From Saxidomus purpurata (lineage: Eukaryota; Mollusca; Bivalvia; Venerida; Veneridae), in the NCBI GenBank assembly GCA_022818135.1, contig JAFMSR010000001.1, forward strand, positions 1,819,421 to 1,883,420: DNA of 64,000 nucleotides, read 5' to 3'. Every line of letters starts with the position of its first letter. Position 1 is the first letter of the stretch. Below, piece by piece: positions 1 to 11,900 of the stretch. The notes under the pieces are model-generated. The model did no database searches. It was given only the letters and a program-made list of their open reading frames with translations, and was not told the origin of the DNA. The translations under genes and the position numbers were made by a program.

Positions 1-57
1 AAGGGAAAAAACTAATTTGTCCTTATATTCTATCTGACACTTGCCAACTTTTGTTAA

Positions 58-102
58 TGCGAAACTAGCTATGTGCACTGGTGCACATAGACTAGTTTCG
101 TA
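58..102. repeat. 45-bp palindrome built from a recurring motif
   Basis: Two inverted copies of a motif of about 20 bp (left arm gcgaaactagctatgtgcac, right arm gtgcacatagactagtttcg) meet almost without a spacer, giving a near-perfect hairpin. Further copies of the same motif lie at about 307-329, 3130-3152, 3293-3315, 3343-3363 and 3524-3545, in both orientations. The simplest reading is the terminal repeat of a small inverted-repeat element whose interior has been lost here. Confidence 0.7.
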
Positions 103-423
103 TAAAAATGAGTCAAACAGAGCTAATATAGTCTATATGAAAAATAAAACTATTCAATTTTGTGAATATACTTCAATGTTATGCTTAAACTAAGGAAAAG
201 GTACATCATTAATAATAATCTGCTTATAAATATTCAGAAAATAACTTGTAATCCTTGGTTCTTTTCACATAGGATAGATTCGCACTGAAACTTGAGTTGA
301 GCGTTTAATGTGAAACTAGTCTATGTGCCTATTAAATTACTTCTGTTCTTCTAATTTTTACATTCTATGACATCATTTATTGAAGATACTTTATTTTAAT
401 ATATTAATTGATACTTTTTACTT

Positions 424-532
424 AAGCAATTAGAGGGGTTTAGAGTACCCAATAAGACAAGCAATTAGTGGGGTATAGGTGTGCTTAATAATGAAAAGCA
501 ATTAGTGGGGTGTAGGTATGCCCAGTAAAGAG
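424..532. repeat. Short tandem repeat, about 36-bp unit, three copies
   Basis: Three successive units each begin with aagcaattag followed by a ggggt core (near 424, 459 and 496) and are 35-37 bp apart. The units differ at several positions. No coding potential is visible. Confidence 0.7.
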
Positions 533-540
533 TCATAGAT

Positions 541-1614
541 ATCAAGGCCCTGTGAAGTTCATACTAGGTGTTGCCCCAGGGTTAAAGGATCTGGGAAGGG
601 AATACCCCAAGAAGTCAAACTGTTTAGCCAGAAACTCTCCTGCTACGCATCAGGAATAAATTACGAAGTGAGATTCAGTAAGACAAGACATCATGGGATG
701 TACTGCATTCAAACTAATCTTCTAATATCATAAGTGCATAAAGATAGAAAAAATGTCTATTACTGCATTTAAGAAAAAAATATATTTAAATTTCTGTTTT
801 TGCCTAAATTAACTGGTAGCTGGTGGTTTGCTTTCTTACAATTCATATTACTGGTAAATATGTTTCCTTATCAAAATCTACGTTCGTTCCATCTTGTGTA
901 TCATCACTATAACATCAATTAAGTATTATGTGTACATGTATTATGGAAGCTGAGAACTGGGAGCAATGCTAGAACTGACCCTTCTTTCTTTGAGCAATTT
1001 TACCATGTAGCACTGTTTACGCAGCAAACAGAAGTCCAATTATATCTTTTGCAAGTAAATTAATTTTTTCATGTTAATTTTGTCATCTAAGCCAGCACTA
1101 GACTAAGCTCTGGTTGGAATACTGGTATATATATACCAGTGTATATGATTTTGTAGTGGATAAATATTTTGTCTTTACATTTCCTTAGAAACTTTTGTCC
1201 AGTGTTATTAGAACTCTAGAAGTAGCACTAAAGAGTACTTCATACAATAAAAAAATATTAATACAAAATAATTATAGATGTAAGATGGGTCAGACAGATA
1301 AACTCAAAAAGTAAAAAGTTTGGAAGGGAAAAGAAGGCAAAGAAGGGTCAGATAGTTTTACACACATACAGTAAGGATACGGCAAGGGAGGAGGCAATAT
1401 GGGTCAGAAAGATTGGTTAGGAAAAGAGAAGTGAGATGGCCCATTAAGTCGAGATAAGATTGATCAGAAAGTTAGACAATTGGTAATATGGGAAGGGAGA
1501 AAAAGTTGACAGCTTTAGGGGTGAGGAAGAACATATGAAAAACATGTCAGACGGATGCACGCAAGCAGTAACTGACGGGGCTGGAAAGGAAAAGCCATAA
1601 ATATACACATAGAC
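541..1614. other. Unannotated AT-rich stretch
   Basis: No long ORF, splice-framed coding segment, tRNA or inverted repeat that I recognise. The purine-rich stretch around 1300-1560 is low complexity and reads as neither repeat nor gene. Confidence 0.5.
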
Positions 1615-1861
1615 CACCTCTATGGTTGAGTGATTAGAGTTGCTGACTTGAAATCACTGTGACCTCTCACCAAAAAGAGGATCATTGGGGTACAAGCCCA
1701 GCTATGGACCATTTCTCTTTATGTGAGATAAGTGGTAGTTTCTTACAGAGGATGGTTGTCTAGTACTAGTCCTTCCCAGGACCTTAGGTAATGTAAATTG
1801 TCTGCCAGCAAAAAGCTGAAATACTGTTGAAAACTGGCGTTAAACCCAAAACAAACAAAAC
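1615..1861 (+). mobile_element. Degenerate V/Meta-type tRNA-derived SINE
   Basis: The head has a box-A-like segment (tggttgagtgattagagt) followed by gctgacttgaaatcact, as in the tRNA-derived heads of bivalve V-type SINEs. The tail ends in gcgttaaacccaaaacaaac, the characteristic 3' end of that group. The box B position (ggggtacaagccc) is weak, so the copy is old and probably not transcribed by Pol III. Family assignment is from memory of related elements; length (about 245 bp) fits. Confidence 0.6.
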
Positions 1862-2122
1862 TCATCAAGTAGGAAAATAAATTCTGCAATTATACTATAA
1901 AATTAGAGCAGTCATTTCTAGTAATAATGAACTGTGCACAACAAAAATGACTTTCTAGCATGAATATTTTGATACTGACTCAGATAGGAATATAGTATCC
2001 ATCTGCAGCATTAAACATTATTTATCAGTTCACATCCATCAGGCTTAATCCATCATTGTAACATGCATGGCTGTGTTTCCTATACAAACATTATTGTAGA
2101 GAAAGGTTGTATTAATTTCACC

Positions 2123-2436
2123 ATAAAATACAGCACCTTTCTCCAAGGACGACATTCTGCAAAACGATGTAATGACATGACGTAACTATGTAAACAAGTG
2201 CGTCCAATCGCATTAATTTTGACGTTTCAAAGTTTCATTGATGTACTGCTATGAGTTGAATATAACTCAGGATAGTTTTCAAAGAAAACGAAGTGTTAGA
2301 ATCGAAACAAAAATATGTACTAATATTTTATCTTTGAATAAAAACAGTCACTCATTCGAATGCGAAAAATTAAATCATTTGTGCTACGCACTCGTGATAT
2401 AATTCCTGCACATCCGAACTCCTGACTGTATTTTAT
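2123..2436. mobile_element. MITE copy with ATAAAATACAG termini
   Basis: The ends are inverted: ataaaatacag at 2123-2133 and ctgtattttat at 2426-2436. The interior matches a second copy at 58720-60812 over most of its length, including the shared phrases ccaaggacgac, gcgtccaat, gatagttttcaaagaaaa and gtgctacgcactcgtga. This uninterrupted copy serves as the reference for the insertion in the second. It has no coding capacity. The superfamily is not clear. Confidence 0.7.
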
Positions 2437-3129
2437 TCAACAACAAAGTACTGGGACACATTTATTATTTCTTACAGTGATTGATAAGAATTTTCAACAT
2501 TTACTTATTACTTTCATATCATGATTTAATATGTAACATTCAATTAAATTTCATTTCATTAATAAACAGTTACAAGTGCTAGCCGTTATTGTATACTTTA
2601 ACTGAACGAAAAGCCTGAAAGTAAAGTTGTAAATACTAAGATATATTTAGATTAAAAGAAGTGAAAAGAAGTGCACAATACAATGTTTAAAACAATTCAA
2701 GTACAGCTGTGAATTTTTCCGAATTAAACCATTAAGTGTAAAAGGCACTGCAAATAGGTTTAAGTGGGTAGTTCGATAACATTATTTTTACTTTCTTTGC
2801 TTTCTGGATACCATGAGTAATTATCATTTAACATCAACTAGTACATTTTGTTATGTGTGAAATTTAGACACATAGCAATAACATAAAAGGGATGTCATGT
2901 ACACAACCTTCAATATTGCCATTACATGTTGCCAGAAACTGTTGCAGTTTGAAGGGTCAAACTTTTTGAAAAATTTTGCTTCACTGTCTGAATTCTCATT
3001 AGTTTTGTTTTTGCCATTAACTGGTGTTGTATTTCACAATATTATGAACAATTTTAGCTCAAATTTATATAATGACCATGAAATAAAGAAAATGACTCGA
3101 AATAAATGCAAAAATCAAAGTTTGACAGT
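2437..3129. other. Unannotated AT-rich stretch
   Basis: No gene, RNA or repeat recognised. A 79-codon frame starts at 2897 but has AT-driven composition and no recognisable motif. Confidence 0.5.
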
Positions 3130-3341
3130 CATATAGAATAGTTTCGCATTAAGAGAACAGACAACTTTAGTGGAAATTTTAGCGCGAAACAATGCTATTT
3201 GCAGTTTTTCATAAACAGATCAATTACATACCCTTTAGGTTTGTAAGTTGTTAAAACTGATGCCAGTGCATTTATAAATGATGGTTTAAAATCATATAGA
3301 ATAGTTTCGCATTAAAGCAAAAGTCATTTTTATCAGAATTC

Positions 3342-3547
3342 AGTGTGAAAGTATTCTATGTGACTTTTTTGTAAAAACTTCTTTTCAATTGAACTGCTTG
3401 TAAAAATCAAAGTGATCAGTTTCGGTATCACAAAAACGCACATCATATCTTAATCATACTTATACAAACAATATATTTATTGCTTTGGAATGTTTTTTCC
3501 TTCTCCTGAACATTTTTAAAAAATGCACATAGGCTAGTTTCGCGTTG
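3342..3547. mobile_element. Small inverted-repeat element (about 205 bp)
   Basis: The left end (gtgtgaaagtattctatgtg) and right end (gcacataggctagtttcgcg) are inverted copies of the motif also seen at 58-102 and 307-329, with several mismatches. The interior is AT-rich with no ORF. Interpreted as a MITE of the same family as the terminal motifs upstream. Confidence 0.5.
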
Positions 3548-3548
3548 A

Positions 3549-3690
3549 GCCCTCGATATACGGTTTTAATGATCGCAAACAGTTTTAACAGCTCCGGCTA
3601 ACGCTGTCGCTGTTAAAAATATTTGCGACCATTAAAAACCGTATATACAGTCGCAAATACCAAAACTGCAAAACAGTTATTCCTATATTA
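3549..3690. repeat. GCGAC hairpin repeat, copy A
   Basis: Contains a hairpin whose arms are tttgcgac and gtcgcaaa around a centre with aaaaccgtatata. A half copy (atacggttttaatgatcgca) precedes it, and gctccggctaacgctgtcgc lies between. The same arrangement, including the ccggctaacgc phrase, recurs at 53229-53760, and related hairpins occur at 21150-21320. Confidence 0.7.
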
Positions 3691-3767
3691 TATAAATTGA
3701 AATACATTTGTCTTTAATGTTTGCTCATCTGATGTACGACTGACCCCAGTCGCTGAGTGATCCCAAT

Positions 3768-4137
3768 AGCTAACTTTGTGTGTCTCATAAAGACCAAAAC
3801 AAATCAAGTGGTAGTGGGAGAAAAGATTATGAATTTGAAAATGATATAGATGAAATTATGTTGAAAAATCATGACACCTCTCCCAAATTCACTTTGGCCT
3901 CGACTCAGGATGATTCTAGTTCACCAGAGTCCAGTACATCAGTACAGGAACCATCTTGTTCCACAGTGGAAAATGAAAGTATGTCGCCAAATACTAAAAC
4001 GTGGAAAACTAGTCACAAATAAAAGAGAAAGAGAATCACAAAGAGAACAGCTGTTGGAAAAGATGCATCAAGAGAAAATGTCTCTATTCAGAGAGATTTT
4101 AGACGTTTTCAAAAGCAAAATGATCAGTGTGAATTAA
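3768..4137 (+). pseudogene. Myb/SANT-like DNA-binding protein, C-terminal remnant
   Basis: A reading frame from about 3768 encodes an acidic, serine-rich linker (with SSSPESSTSVQEPSCST) and then stops. A shift of one base near 3996 continues into KRERESQREQLLEKMHQEKM and SLFREILDVFK before a stop at 4135-4137. A Ser-rich linker followed by a charged 'EKMHQEKMxLFREILDxF' helix is typical of the C-terminal part of Myb/SANT-like proteins, including those that accompany PIF/Harbinger transposases. The DNA-binding domain itself is not visible upstream, and the frameshift makes this a dead remnant. The family call is inference from the tail only. Confidence 0.4.
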
Positions 4138-4977
4138 GTTGCTTTACTATGAAACCAGTGTACAACAACAACTCTCAAAAAATGTATCAACCTCGTCAGT
4201 AAGAGAGCTTGCTTGATAGCACAAAACTTTGTCCTGAGTAATTGTAACATCCAACAATATCTCAAACAAGATTTTAATGATGAGTCAGCTGTACCTTCTT
4301 TTACAGAAGTGTCCATAAAGGCCGCTCCATAACTTCTGTGATACAAGTCCACAACTTGTGTCACAGTCAGGTTTGGGCGCTATATACATGTACCTTTTGT
4401 GACATCTTCGTGTCTATGGCATTTCAACCAGCTGAGAGAATGAATCATGAAGACTATTTTCACCAACAACATTAGTAAGTGACTCCTTGCCCACCATTAA
4501 GACACCTCAACTCAAGACCTACAAACAGTCTCCCAAATGAACTATTTTAAATAAGATGTTAATCACAATCAATATATATCATGCCTGCTGTTACCATCTT
4601 CAGGACTGAAAATCTCAATATAAAGTCTGAAACCAGAAATTTGTCACTGCAAGCAATCAAGGAAAATTCACGATCTCAAAGCCTCAATTTAGGCTGAAAT
4701 CATGACCTGGCGGAGTCTTACAGTTAGACTAGTGGCTCATGCAAGATCAATTGGGACTATAAACTTGCCAATTCGTAGACCCGATATTTCAGACCCTTAC
4801 GGCTGAACTCTTAACACAATTTTTTGTCGAATACGACCGAAAAGTAGTTTATATATTCAATGAAATAAAAAGAATTGTAATGCATTACCTTGTATTCTGT
4901 TTTCATTATGATATATTGATGAATAAATGTAAAAATTTAAAAATTACTATTATCAACGAGGTATCTGTTCTGTATAG
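4138..4977. other. Unannotated stretch
   Basis: No gene or RNA recognised. The segment near 4184-4260 (cctcgtcagtaagagagcttgc, then ttgtaacatcc) resembles 9390-9440, suggesting a diverged dispersed repeat, but I cannot define its ends. Confidence 0.4.
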
Positions 4978-6056
4978 AACTAGTTTCCTATGCGGTTTTG
5001 ATCAGAACAGTTTTCTAAGTCAGACCGGAGACACTAAAAGACACCTAGTCAGGCCGAATAATGTGTCTTATATCCGATGTTGTGTTTGTGATCATAAACT
5101 ATCAGAACATCGTACACTGCGACCTCGTTATAACGCGGATCGTTATAACGCGGATCCCGGTATAACGCGGTTGGGTCTTGGCTCCCAAAAATTTCGGGAT
5201 CGACCAAAATCATATCTGTCAAAAAAAAGCATTGTCCCTATACAAAACAAATGTTCAAAACGTAAATAAACAACATGGCAGGTAGTTAATTGATCTTTGT
5301 CACTTACGCGGTATCAAGCATCTATAAACAAAGAAGTGTTAAAACAATTACGGCTTACTGGTATTTTTTCACGGCTCCGTTATTCACAAGCTGACCTCTT
5401 TGTTTGTTAAACAATAACTTCTAAATCGTGTGAATTAATATTTGTTTGCGCATCTTTGATTGCAGGCTTACCTGAACTTAAATAAATCAATTACAAAACT
5501 GTTATTGTTTGTTTTAACAAAAAAGTACTTTCACTTTAGCCATCATTTTCGGAAAATGGATGTACTTTCGTTTTCAATAGCAAATATTTAAGAATATATA
5601 AGAATTTCTCTTTTATACATTTAATTTCGTGCTTAATTAACTAATTTATTTTACATAGAATCATTATTTTCTACAATTTAACCTCTCGATTTCATAAAAA
5701 CATGATGCGTGCTAAACATCAATAATTATGCTTTAATTTAGTTAGGTGGGTGGGGTACTCGTGTTATGTACGCGTTATGCAAGAAACCAGCGGCCGATGA
5801 TCAGACCGCGTTATAAAAAGAGTCTCACTTATAACGCGGTCTGACCAGTTGGACCCCGACTACCGCGTTATAACGGGGTTGCAGTGTAATATGTTACCGA
5901 ACCGCTAGGTACTCTTGAATTTTAAATTACAAAACTCGGAATTCAACATAAAAAACAACGATTTTTTTGTAACTTGCCAACGCCTTTATCATCAAAAGTG
6001 CTCGGCCTGACTAGTTGTCATTTAGTGTCTCTAAAGATTTTCCGAAAAACTAGTCT
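4978..6056. mobile_element. Inverted-terminal element interrupted by a pogo-like MITE
   Basis: The left side (aactagtttcc at about 4979, then gacactaaaagacacctagt and caggccga) is mirrored on the right (tcggcctgactagttgtcat, tttagtgtct, and aaactagtc near 6050). The arms are roughly 90 bp with mismatches. The interior is largely the MITE at 5115-5886. No transposase is visible. I could not define an exact target duplication. Confidence 0.5.
5115..5886. mobile_element. Tc1/mariner (pogo/jerky-like) MITE
   Basis: The termini are inverted: cactgcgacctcgttataac at 5115 and gttataacggggttgcagtg ending at 5886. They are flanked by TA at 5113-5114 and 5887-5888. TA duplications and a 'CA(C/G)TG..ACCTCGTTATAACG' end are typical of pogo/Tigger/jerky-type elements. 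The ccgcgttataac block recurs subterminally on both sides. At 772 bp with no transposase frame it is non-autonomous. Confidence 0.7.
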
Positions 6057-6529
6057 AAAATACGCCTTCATGCCTTACGGTATAAAACTGAAACTTATCA
6101 GCAAATTGACTCTACAGAGGCACTTGTAGATGTCTTTTTGAAATATGACAACATATTTTTATGCTTTAAACACCTTGTAAATGTTGTATTTTGTGTAAAT
6201 GCGTGGTTCGAAAATGGTACGAAAATGTCCGCATTTCGGCGAAGTCGATTCGTACCTGGGTACGAATAACTGTAAGAAATCACATAGATCTACATGTTTA
6301 ACTACGATTTTTAAATATAGACAGAAATGCAATAATCTAAAGGGAAAATCAAATTCATTTCTCTGGATTATGCTGTTATTTACAAAGAACAAATATTATC
6401 TCAATATAAATTGTAACTAAAACTTTCAAACTTTACCAAAGTAGGAAAATGAATTAATATAAGTTTTCTTTGAAAGCCTATTTTCAGACTCCAGTTATAT
6501 TGTTACACCTTTGTACCATGTATGTACAG
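6057..6529. other. Unannotated stretch
   Basis: Short overlapping frames on both strands (about 60-77 codons) show no recognisable domain, and none has convincing coding character. Nothing else seen. Confidence 0.4.
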
Positions 6530-8165
6530 TCTTCGAAATTAGCGGTGGTCCGCTGGCCCGAGGCCACTAGATTTTCTTATTGGCCAGTAAAAACTGCAAG
6601 AGCACAAGTCCGACTGGCTTGTGGATTTTCAGGGAACGTTTTTCGCTGACTGGATAAGTCTTGTATTTTCATACGAAAAACGTACATAATTGATGTCACA
6701 TAAACCAGGAAATTATTCTTTTTATTTTTTCCTATGCGTCACAAGTCTCGGCAATCAAAAACAGTCGTCTATTGGCTAACATATGAAAGTAAATGGAACG
6801 TGGTTACAAATCTCGACGATTTCGCCGTCAGTCAAAACTCGATTGTCGTCTGTTGGCTAATATACAAAAGAAGGCGGAGCTAATTAGCCTCTATGTGTCA
6901 ACTAACACATGTTCGTCTCGGTCGTTATCAAAGGTGTTAATTGATAAACAATCATAAAACTGAAAATAATAGACCCCGGTGAATTTCAAAGACAGAGTTT
7001 GTAACACGAATAATGAGCAAACGTCTATGACACGACTCTGTGTACTGCCGGAAACATTAAAACACTGACCGAGTTGTGAATGCAAAAAGTATTTATCAAT
7101 TAACATTTCCAATTGTTCTGTATTTAAATCAAAACGTTCTGTTTTAAAGAAAAACGCAGCGTTGCAGCGTGTCCGTTTTTTAGGCATTAATTGTTTCTAT
7201 CAACTGTCAACGCCAACGTTTTTCCAGTAACAATTTTCTACTATTTATTTTAATGAATAACCTTTGCCGAAATTTTTATTTTTACTGCAACCTCTTTTAT
7301 TCATAAAGATAAAGCCGCAGGTGTCACGAGATCAAAGAACAAGCGCCGACGCACATTGTACATGTGAGTTTTGTTTGATCTTAGTGAAGCACGTGGCATC
7401 AAACAGACCGAGATATTTGACAGTTTGAGACATGAAAAAGTAATTCTAGACAATAGTCTGATAATTTTGGATTATAGAAATAATAGTTTGGAATAGATAA
7501 TGTTATGAGTAAGTTTTATTTTTGGTGATAAAATATATTGAACACGCTATACAAATGTACGTCGGTCGGCAAATATTTTTGAATATAACATGCATACAAC
7601 TCAAAAACATTTTACGTGTAGACACATTTCTACCGGATATAATAAATTTGATTTTTATGTCCCGTAAACCCGTTCTTTACCTGTAAAATCACTCGAAGTG
7701 CCGCGATTTTACTCCCGCGTCAACTCTTTCTAAATTTGTGTCAAATAACTTTCAATATTTGTTAATGCTAATAATAATTTGAACATTCTTTTGGACAATT
7801 TTTTTTATTAAAACTGTTAAAGTCGCGAAAAAAATGACGTCATTCAGGGACATGCGGGGTCGCGAAAATATGTGACAATCGGGGTACAACGTATTTTTGA
7901 GCTGATGTAGGCTAGGAAAGAAGATAATTTAAGAATATTAAGAATATACAATATATGATCTGAACCCTATGACCTGTGGCTCAAGCCTAAAAATTCTCAC
8001 CTTGACTGTTGAAAATTTGATTTTGACCCTTGAAAATTTAGGCTGAAGTGTCAATGGCCTTTGAGTTTCAAAGTCTACTGAACACCCTTATTATTTTTCG
8101 GGCCAGTGAAAATGCTTTCTGGCCAGTAACAGTCCAGGCAGTGCTGGCCCGAATGGCTTATGGAT
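6530..8165. repeat. Dispersed repeat block, copy 1 of 3
   Basis: The two ends carry a direct, not inverted, repeat: ttattggccagtaaaaactg with actggcttgtggattt near 6580-6640, and tctggccagtaacagtccag with aatggcttatggattt near 8120-8170. The core at 7290-7720 (aaagccgcaggtgt, atcaaagaacaagcgccgac, agcacgtggcat, then aagtgccgcgattttactcc) is homologous in reverse orientation to 24490-24870 inside another element, and its distal part to 10900-11110. The 98-codon minus-strand frame at 6891-7187 lies inside it and matches nothing I know. Element class is unknown. Confidence 0.5.
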
Positions 8166-8263
8166 TTCATATCCAAAAATCATACACTGTATGTATATAT
8201 ACTATGTATTTTCGAGAATAAATATTGTTTAAACTAATCATGATTACTTGTTACGAAATACTG

Positions 8264-8578
8264 CTAGAGCCTAGTATATGTTAAATATGAAAGATAATAG
8301 TCTGCTATTAAAACATTCAGTTGTTGTATACAAGTTATGAAAATTAAAAACAGTATGGTAGAAAGGCTGGTAATGACTAGGTGTGCGCAATAGACCCGGT
8401 ATATTGCAATTCGCAGTATTTTGGAACCACGGGGATAGTTAATGTAAGCTGCAAGTACTTCTTCTACAATAGGTATATACTGAATCAATTTATAACAAGA
8501 GACTGATTGATCAATTTTTAGCTTTTCTTTGAAAAACAGAAGAGCCATTGTCATAACCTTCTTGACGTCAGTCGGCAC
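8264..8578 (-). other. Orphan ORF, possibly exon-derived
   Basis: The frame encodes a segment including KVMTMALLFFKEKLKIDQS and VEEVLAAYINYPRGSK, with codon use that looks more gene-like than its surroundings. A possible splice acceptor (acgacag) lies at its start. The second half is hydrophobic and AT-driven and may be intronic read-through. I do not recognise a family and no neighbouring exon was found. It could be a chance ORF or a fragment of a decayed gene. Confidence 0.2.
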
Positions 8579-8675
8579 TGTCGTCTTGAATCTAGTTAAG
8601 CTTTCTTAAAATTCACTTTCTCAGTAACCATTAAAGCATTGAAACGTCAGACAATTGCTTGGCATCAAAAAATGG

Positions 8676-8918
8676 CATCTGTTGCGGAGTGTTTGAGGTC
8701 ATTGACTGATGGTTACTTGTCCCTCATTGCTGTAGGTTCGTGCCCTACTTGGGTCGAATTCTTTTATGTCTCGAAGCTATCTAGGTTCTACCCAGGTGCC
8801 CACTCGGAACTCAAATAATGCCAGAATTGGCACCCAGGGTCTTCCTCCTCCATGAAAGCTGGACGTTGCAATATGACCTCAGCTGTTGAGTGCGACGTTA
8901 AATCCGAATCAATGAATT
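8676..8918 (+). mobile_element. V/Meta-type tRNA-derived SINE
   Basis: The head has a box-A-like gcggagtgtttgaggtc followed by a box-B-like gtaggttcgtgcc. The body has the hallmark phrases ctacccaggtgcccactcgg, ggcacccagggtcttcctcc, ccatgaaagctgga and gcaatatgacctcagctg. It ends in tgcgacgttaaatcc. These phrases match the conserved central domain of mollusc V/Meta SINEs as I remember them. About 243 bp and nearly complete, with decayed promoter boxes. Confidence 0.75.
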
Positions 8919-11900
8919 GGCACAATACAATCAACCCTATGGGCATATCCCATAACTTTTGAATGGCATTAAAAAAAAGTTGTTCAAACTATGAATTTTC
9001 AGTTCAGTTTTCAATCCGTACCATTCACAGCTTAAAACTTCATAGGGAGTGAACATAGCCGAGCAAAAGTAAGCACATGGGTTCCAATCTCAAAAATAAA
9101 GTTTACACAAATGGTTAAAGATCAAAATTTGTGGACAGCTGTGTCTCCAGTTTATAACTTTACTGGTGCAAGGGTGTCCTGATATCTACACATGTGATGT
9201 GTACAATCTGTGTTGTCCTGATATTTACACATGTATGTGTGCAGACTGTGTTGTTCAGAGACAATCGATCCTCCAGCACTTTCAGTCCTTTGATTTCAGT
9301 CAGAAGTAAATTTTTTTGCACTACAATGGTGACATTTTTTCCATTTAAAAAGCTACATTATAAATTACTGGTATGTTAGTACAAAAAAGTATCAACTTCG
9401 TTGGTAAGAGAGCTTGCGACTTAGTGCTACGAGTAGATGTAACATCCAAAGTGATCATGGGTCTTTAACACTGATATTCAATGCAGTTGAGAAAGAATCT
9501 ACAAAAAGTTCATTCATGCAGTGAAATCCTATCTTATTATAACATCACAATTTCTATTCTAATTAATACAAAAACTGCAGTAACATTTCATTTCTGCAAG
9601 ATTTACCTAGAAACCTTTATTGCACTTGGCATGAAACAGACTAGGTTACCGCAATTTGTGTATAAATATAATGTTTGTACTCACATACTGTAGAACTGGG
9701 TACTTGAGTAGTTTCTCTGATACAAATGCATTAAACAACCAGTACAAACCAAGACATCTCTGTAATTCACACTGTTGTGGATCCACTTCTGTTCACTACT
9801 TCCATGATAAAATGTTCTACTCATTCTCACACCGTCCAGTATGGGTCGTACCGCTTTTTATCTCGGTGGACCCAATAAGCACATACACAATTTCCTCCAG
9901 TATCAGTATGTATTCACTCTAAACTAATATCATTTCCCCAAGTCTTTGATCCCCAAATCACTAATCGTCCCAGTTGACACAAAAAATTGTTTCAGCTGTA
10001 GTTTCACAAATCTCAAGTTCTTGATGTTGTTTGTCCTAATGTATTACAGTTAATAGCACATGAAATTGTGAAGCATGTCAGCCAAACTTGGTTCTAGTAA
10101 TTTTAGTAACAATGTTACACTGTTTTAAATGTCATCTATTCTAAGGTAAAAGTTAGCAGAAAATAAAGTACCAAAAAATATTGCATTACACTATTACATA
10201 CGAATGTATCACAATTTTCGCGAACGAATGTATTGTAATTTTCATAATCAAATGTATCACAATGTTCACAGACCATGTTCTTCATATAAAACATCTTATG
10301 CTTATGAAGTCAAACAGATGTAAGCTCCAACTAGGTCTCAGCATCAAATTCCTTTTTCAGTCTCTATTTTTCTTATCGACAAGATGATAGGGATATATAT
10401 ATCAATGTCAAATAGGTGTATCATGTTTGTAGATGATCGTGTTCAGTCAGCAGTCTGAATTGCACTCCAAACTTGCCAAAGATCTTAAGAACTGGAACAT
10501 GGACCCATATCATCATGTGATCTGAAAAGAAATATACATTTATAAACAAATACACAAATGTCTCACAGTCTGTGAGAGTGACCTTGAAGGTGTGGACCAA
10601 GTACTGTACTTGTGCACAATTGCTGAACATTTGTTTTAATTCATTTGAAAGTCCTTAAATGTCTAAGCGAGTTACAATCCGGACATGAACATGTGCATAT
10701 ATTCAAGATCCTACAATGTCTGACCTCAATTTATTTCATGATGTTGGGATTGTTTATTTTGATCCGACAGTGGCATCGAAATCAAACATCTTTGATGTAG
10801 GGGAGTTTAAAAAAACTTCAAATAGTTATATCTTAAAACCTATTAAATATTAGTTATGTCTGATGTGTCAAAACTGATCCAAAAATATCAAAGCCGAATA
10901 CTGCAATATACGGACGTCGATGATATAAAAACACGCTACGCAAGTGTACATAGTTCAGCAAATATTATTTTATTTAATATGTATACAACATAACAAAATC
11001 GCATGTGTATATTTCTACTGAATACAATGAATCTGAATTAAATGTCCTTAAGTAATGTTCATTTGTAAACCTGAAAAAAACTTTCTAAGTGCCTCGATTT
11101 TACTCCCGCAATGTGCCAGTAGTTTTCAGAGATGTCATTTGAATCAAAATGTTGACGGACAACAGACAATCATCCATTAGAAAAGCAAACACCCTGGCAA
11201 AGCCAGATGAGCTAAAAATGAATTTCCTGTTATGCTTTTGCCCGATATAGGTATTGCCTATTTTCATATTATCCTATATACTTTGAATGGGTGTCTATAG
11301 TTTAATATTGAAATATATTGATGCTGTCAATGTCCCTCAGGTCAGGTGGTGCATGTTGCTGACTTGTAAAACACTGCAACACAAAATCTGACAAACTGGA
11401 GTCAATTTTTGAAACCTGGTACCACCCTTCCTTTGATATAAGAAACATTTGCAGTTCTTGTCACAGTGGTAATTATTAGTCGTTTTATACCTAATAATGT
11501 TTGCACAAGTTGTACATGAAATATTACAACTCAGTCATGTGATCATATAGTATCATATGACTTCTATTTATATATTCTCTCAGTAACTAATATCATAACA
11601 TAACAACTGGTGATTGGTTTATTTCTAACACTTGATCAAACATCTCACCCTTTCTCATGCTTTGGGGGATTTTCAATTCACACAGTTGGACAGTTTAATA
11701 CACAGCTTGTGGAAAGATGTAGTTTTTCCAACTAGATATTTTATAATTCTTCATACAGTTATATTGTACAGATCAGGTAAATCCAGGTTTTCCCTTGTCC
11801 CAATCCCCTTGGCTTGTCCATCAGTATCAGTTATTAATTAATTTGGTTATTAATACATTTGGTTAAATTTCTTTTATCCAAATTTTGTTTACAATTAACA

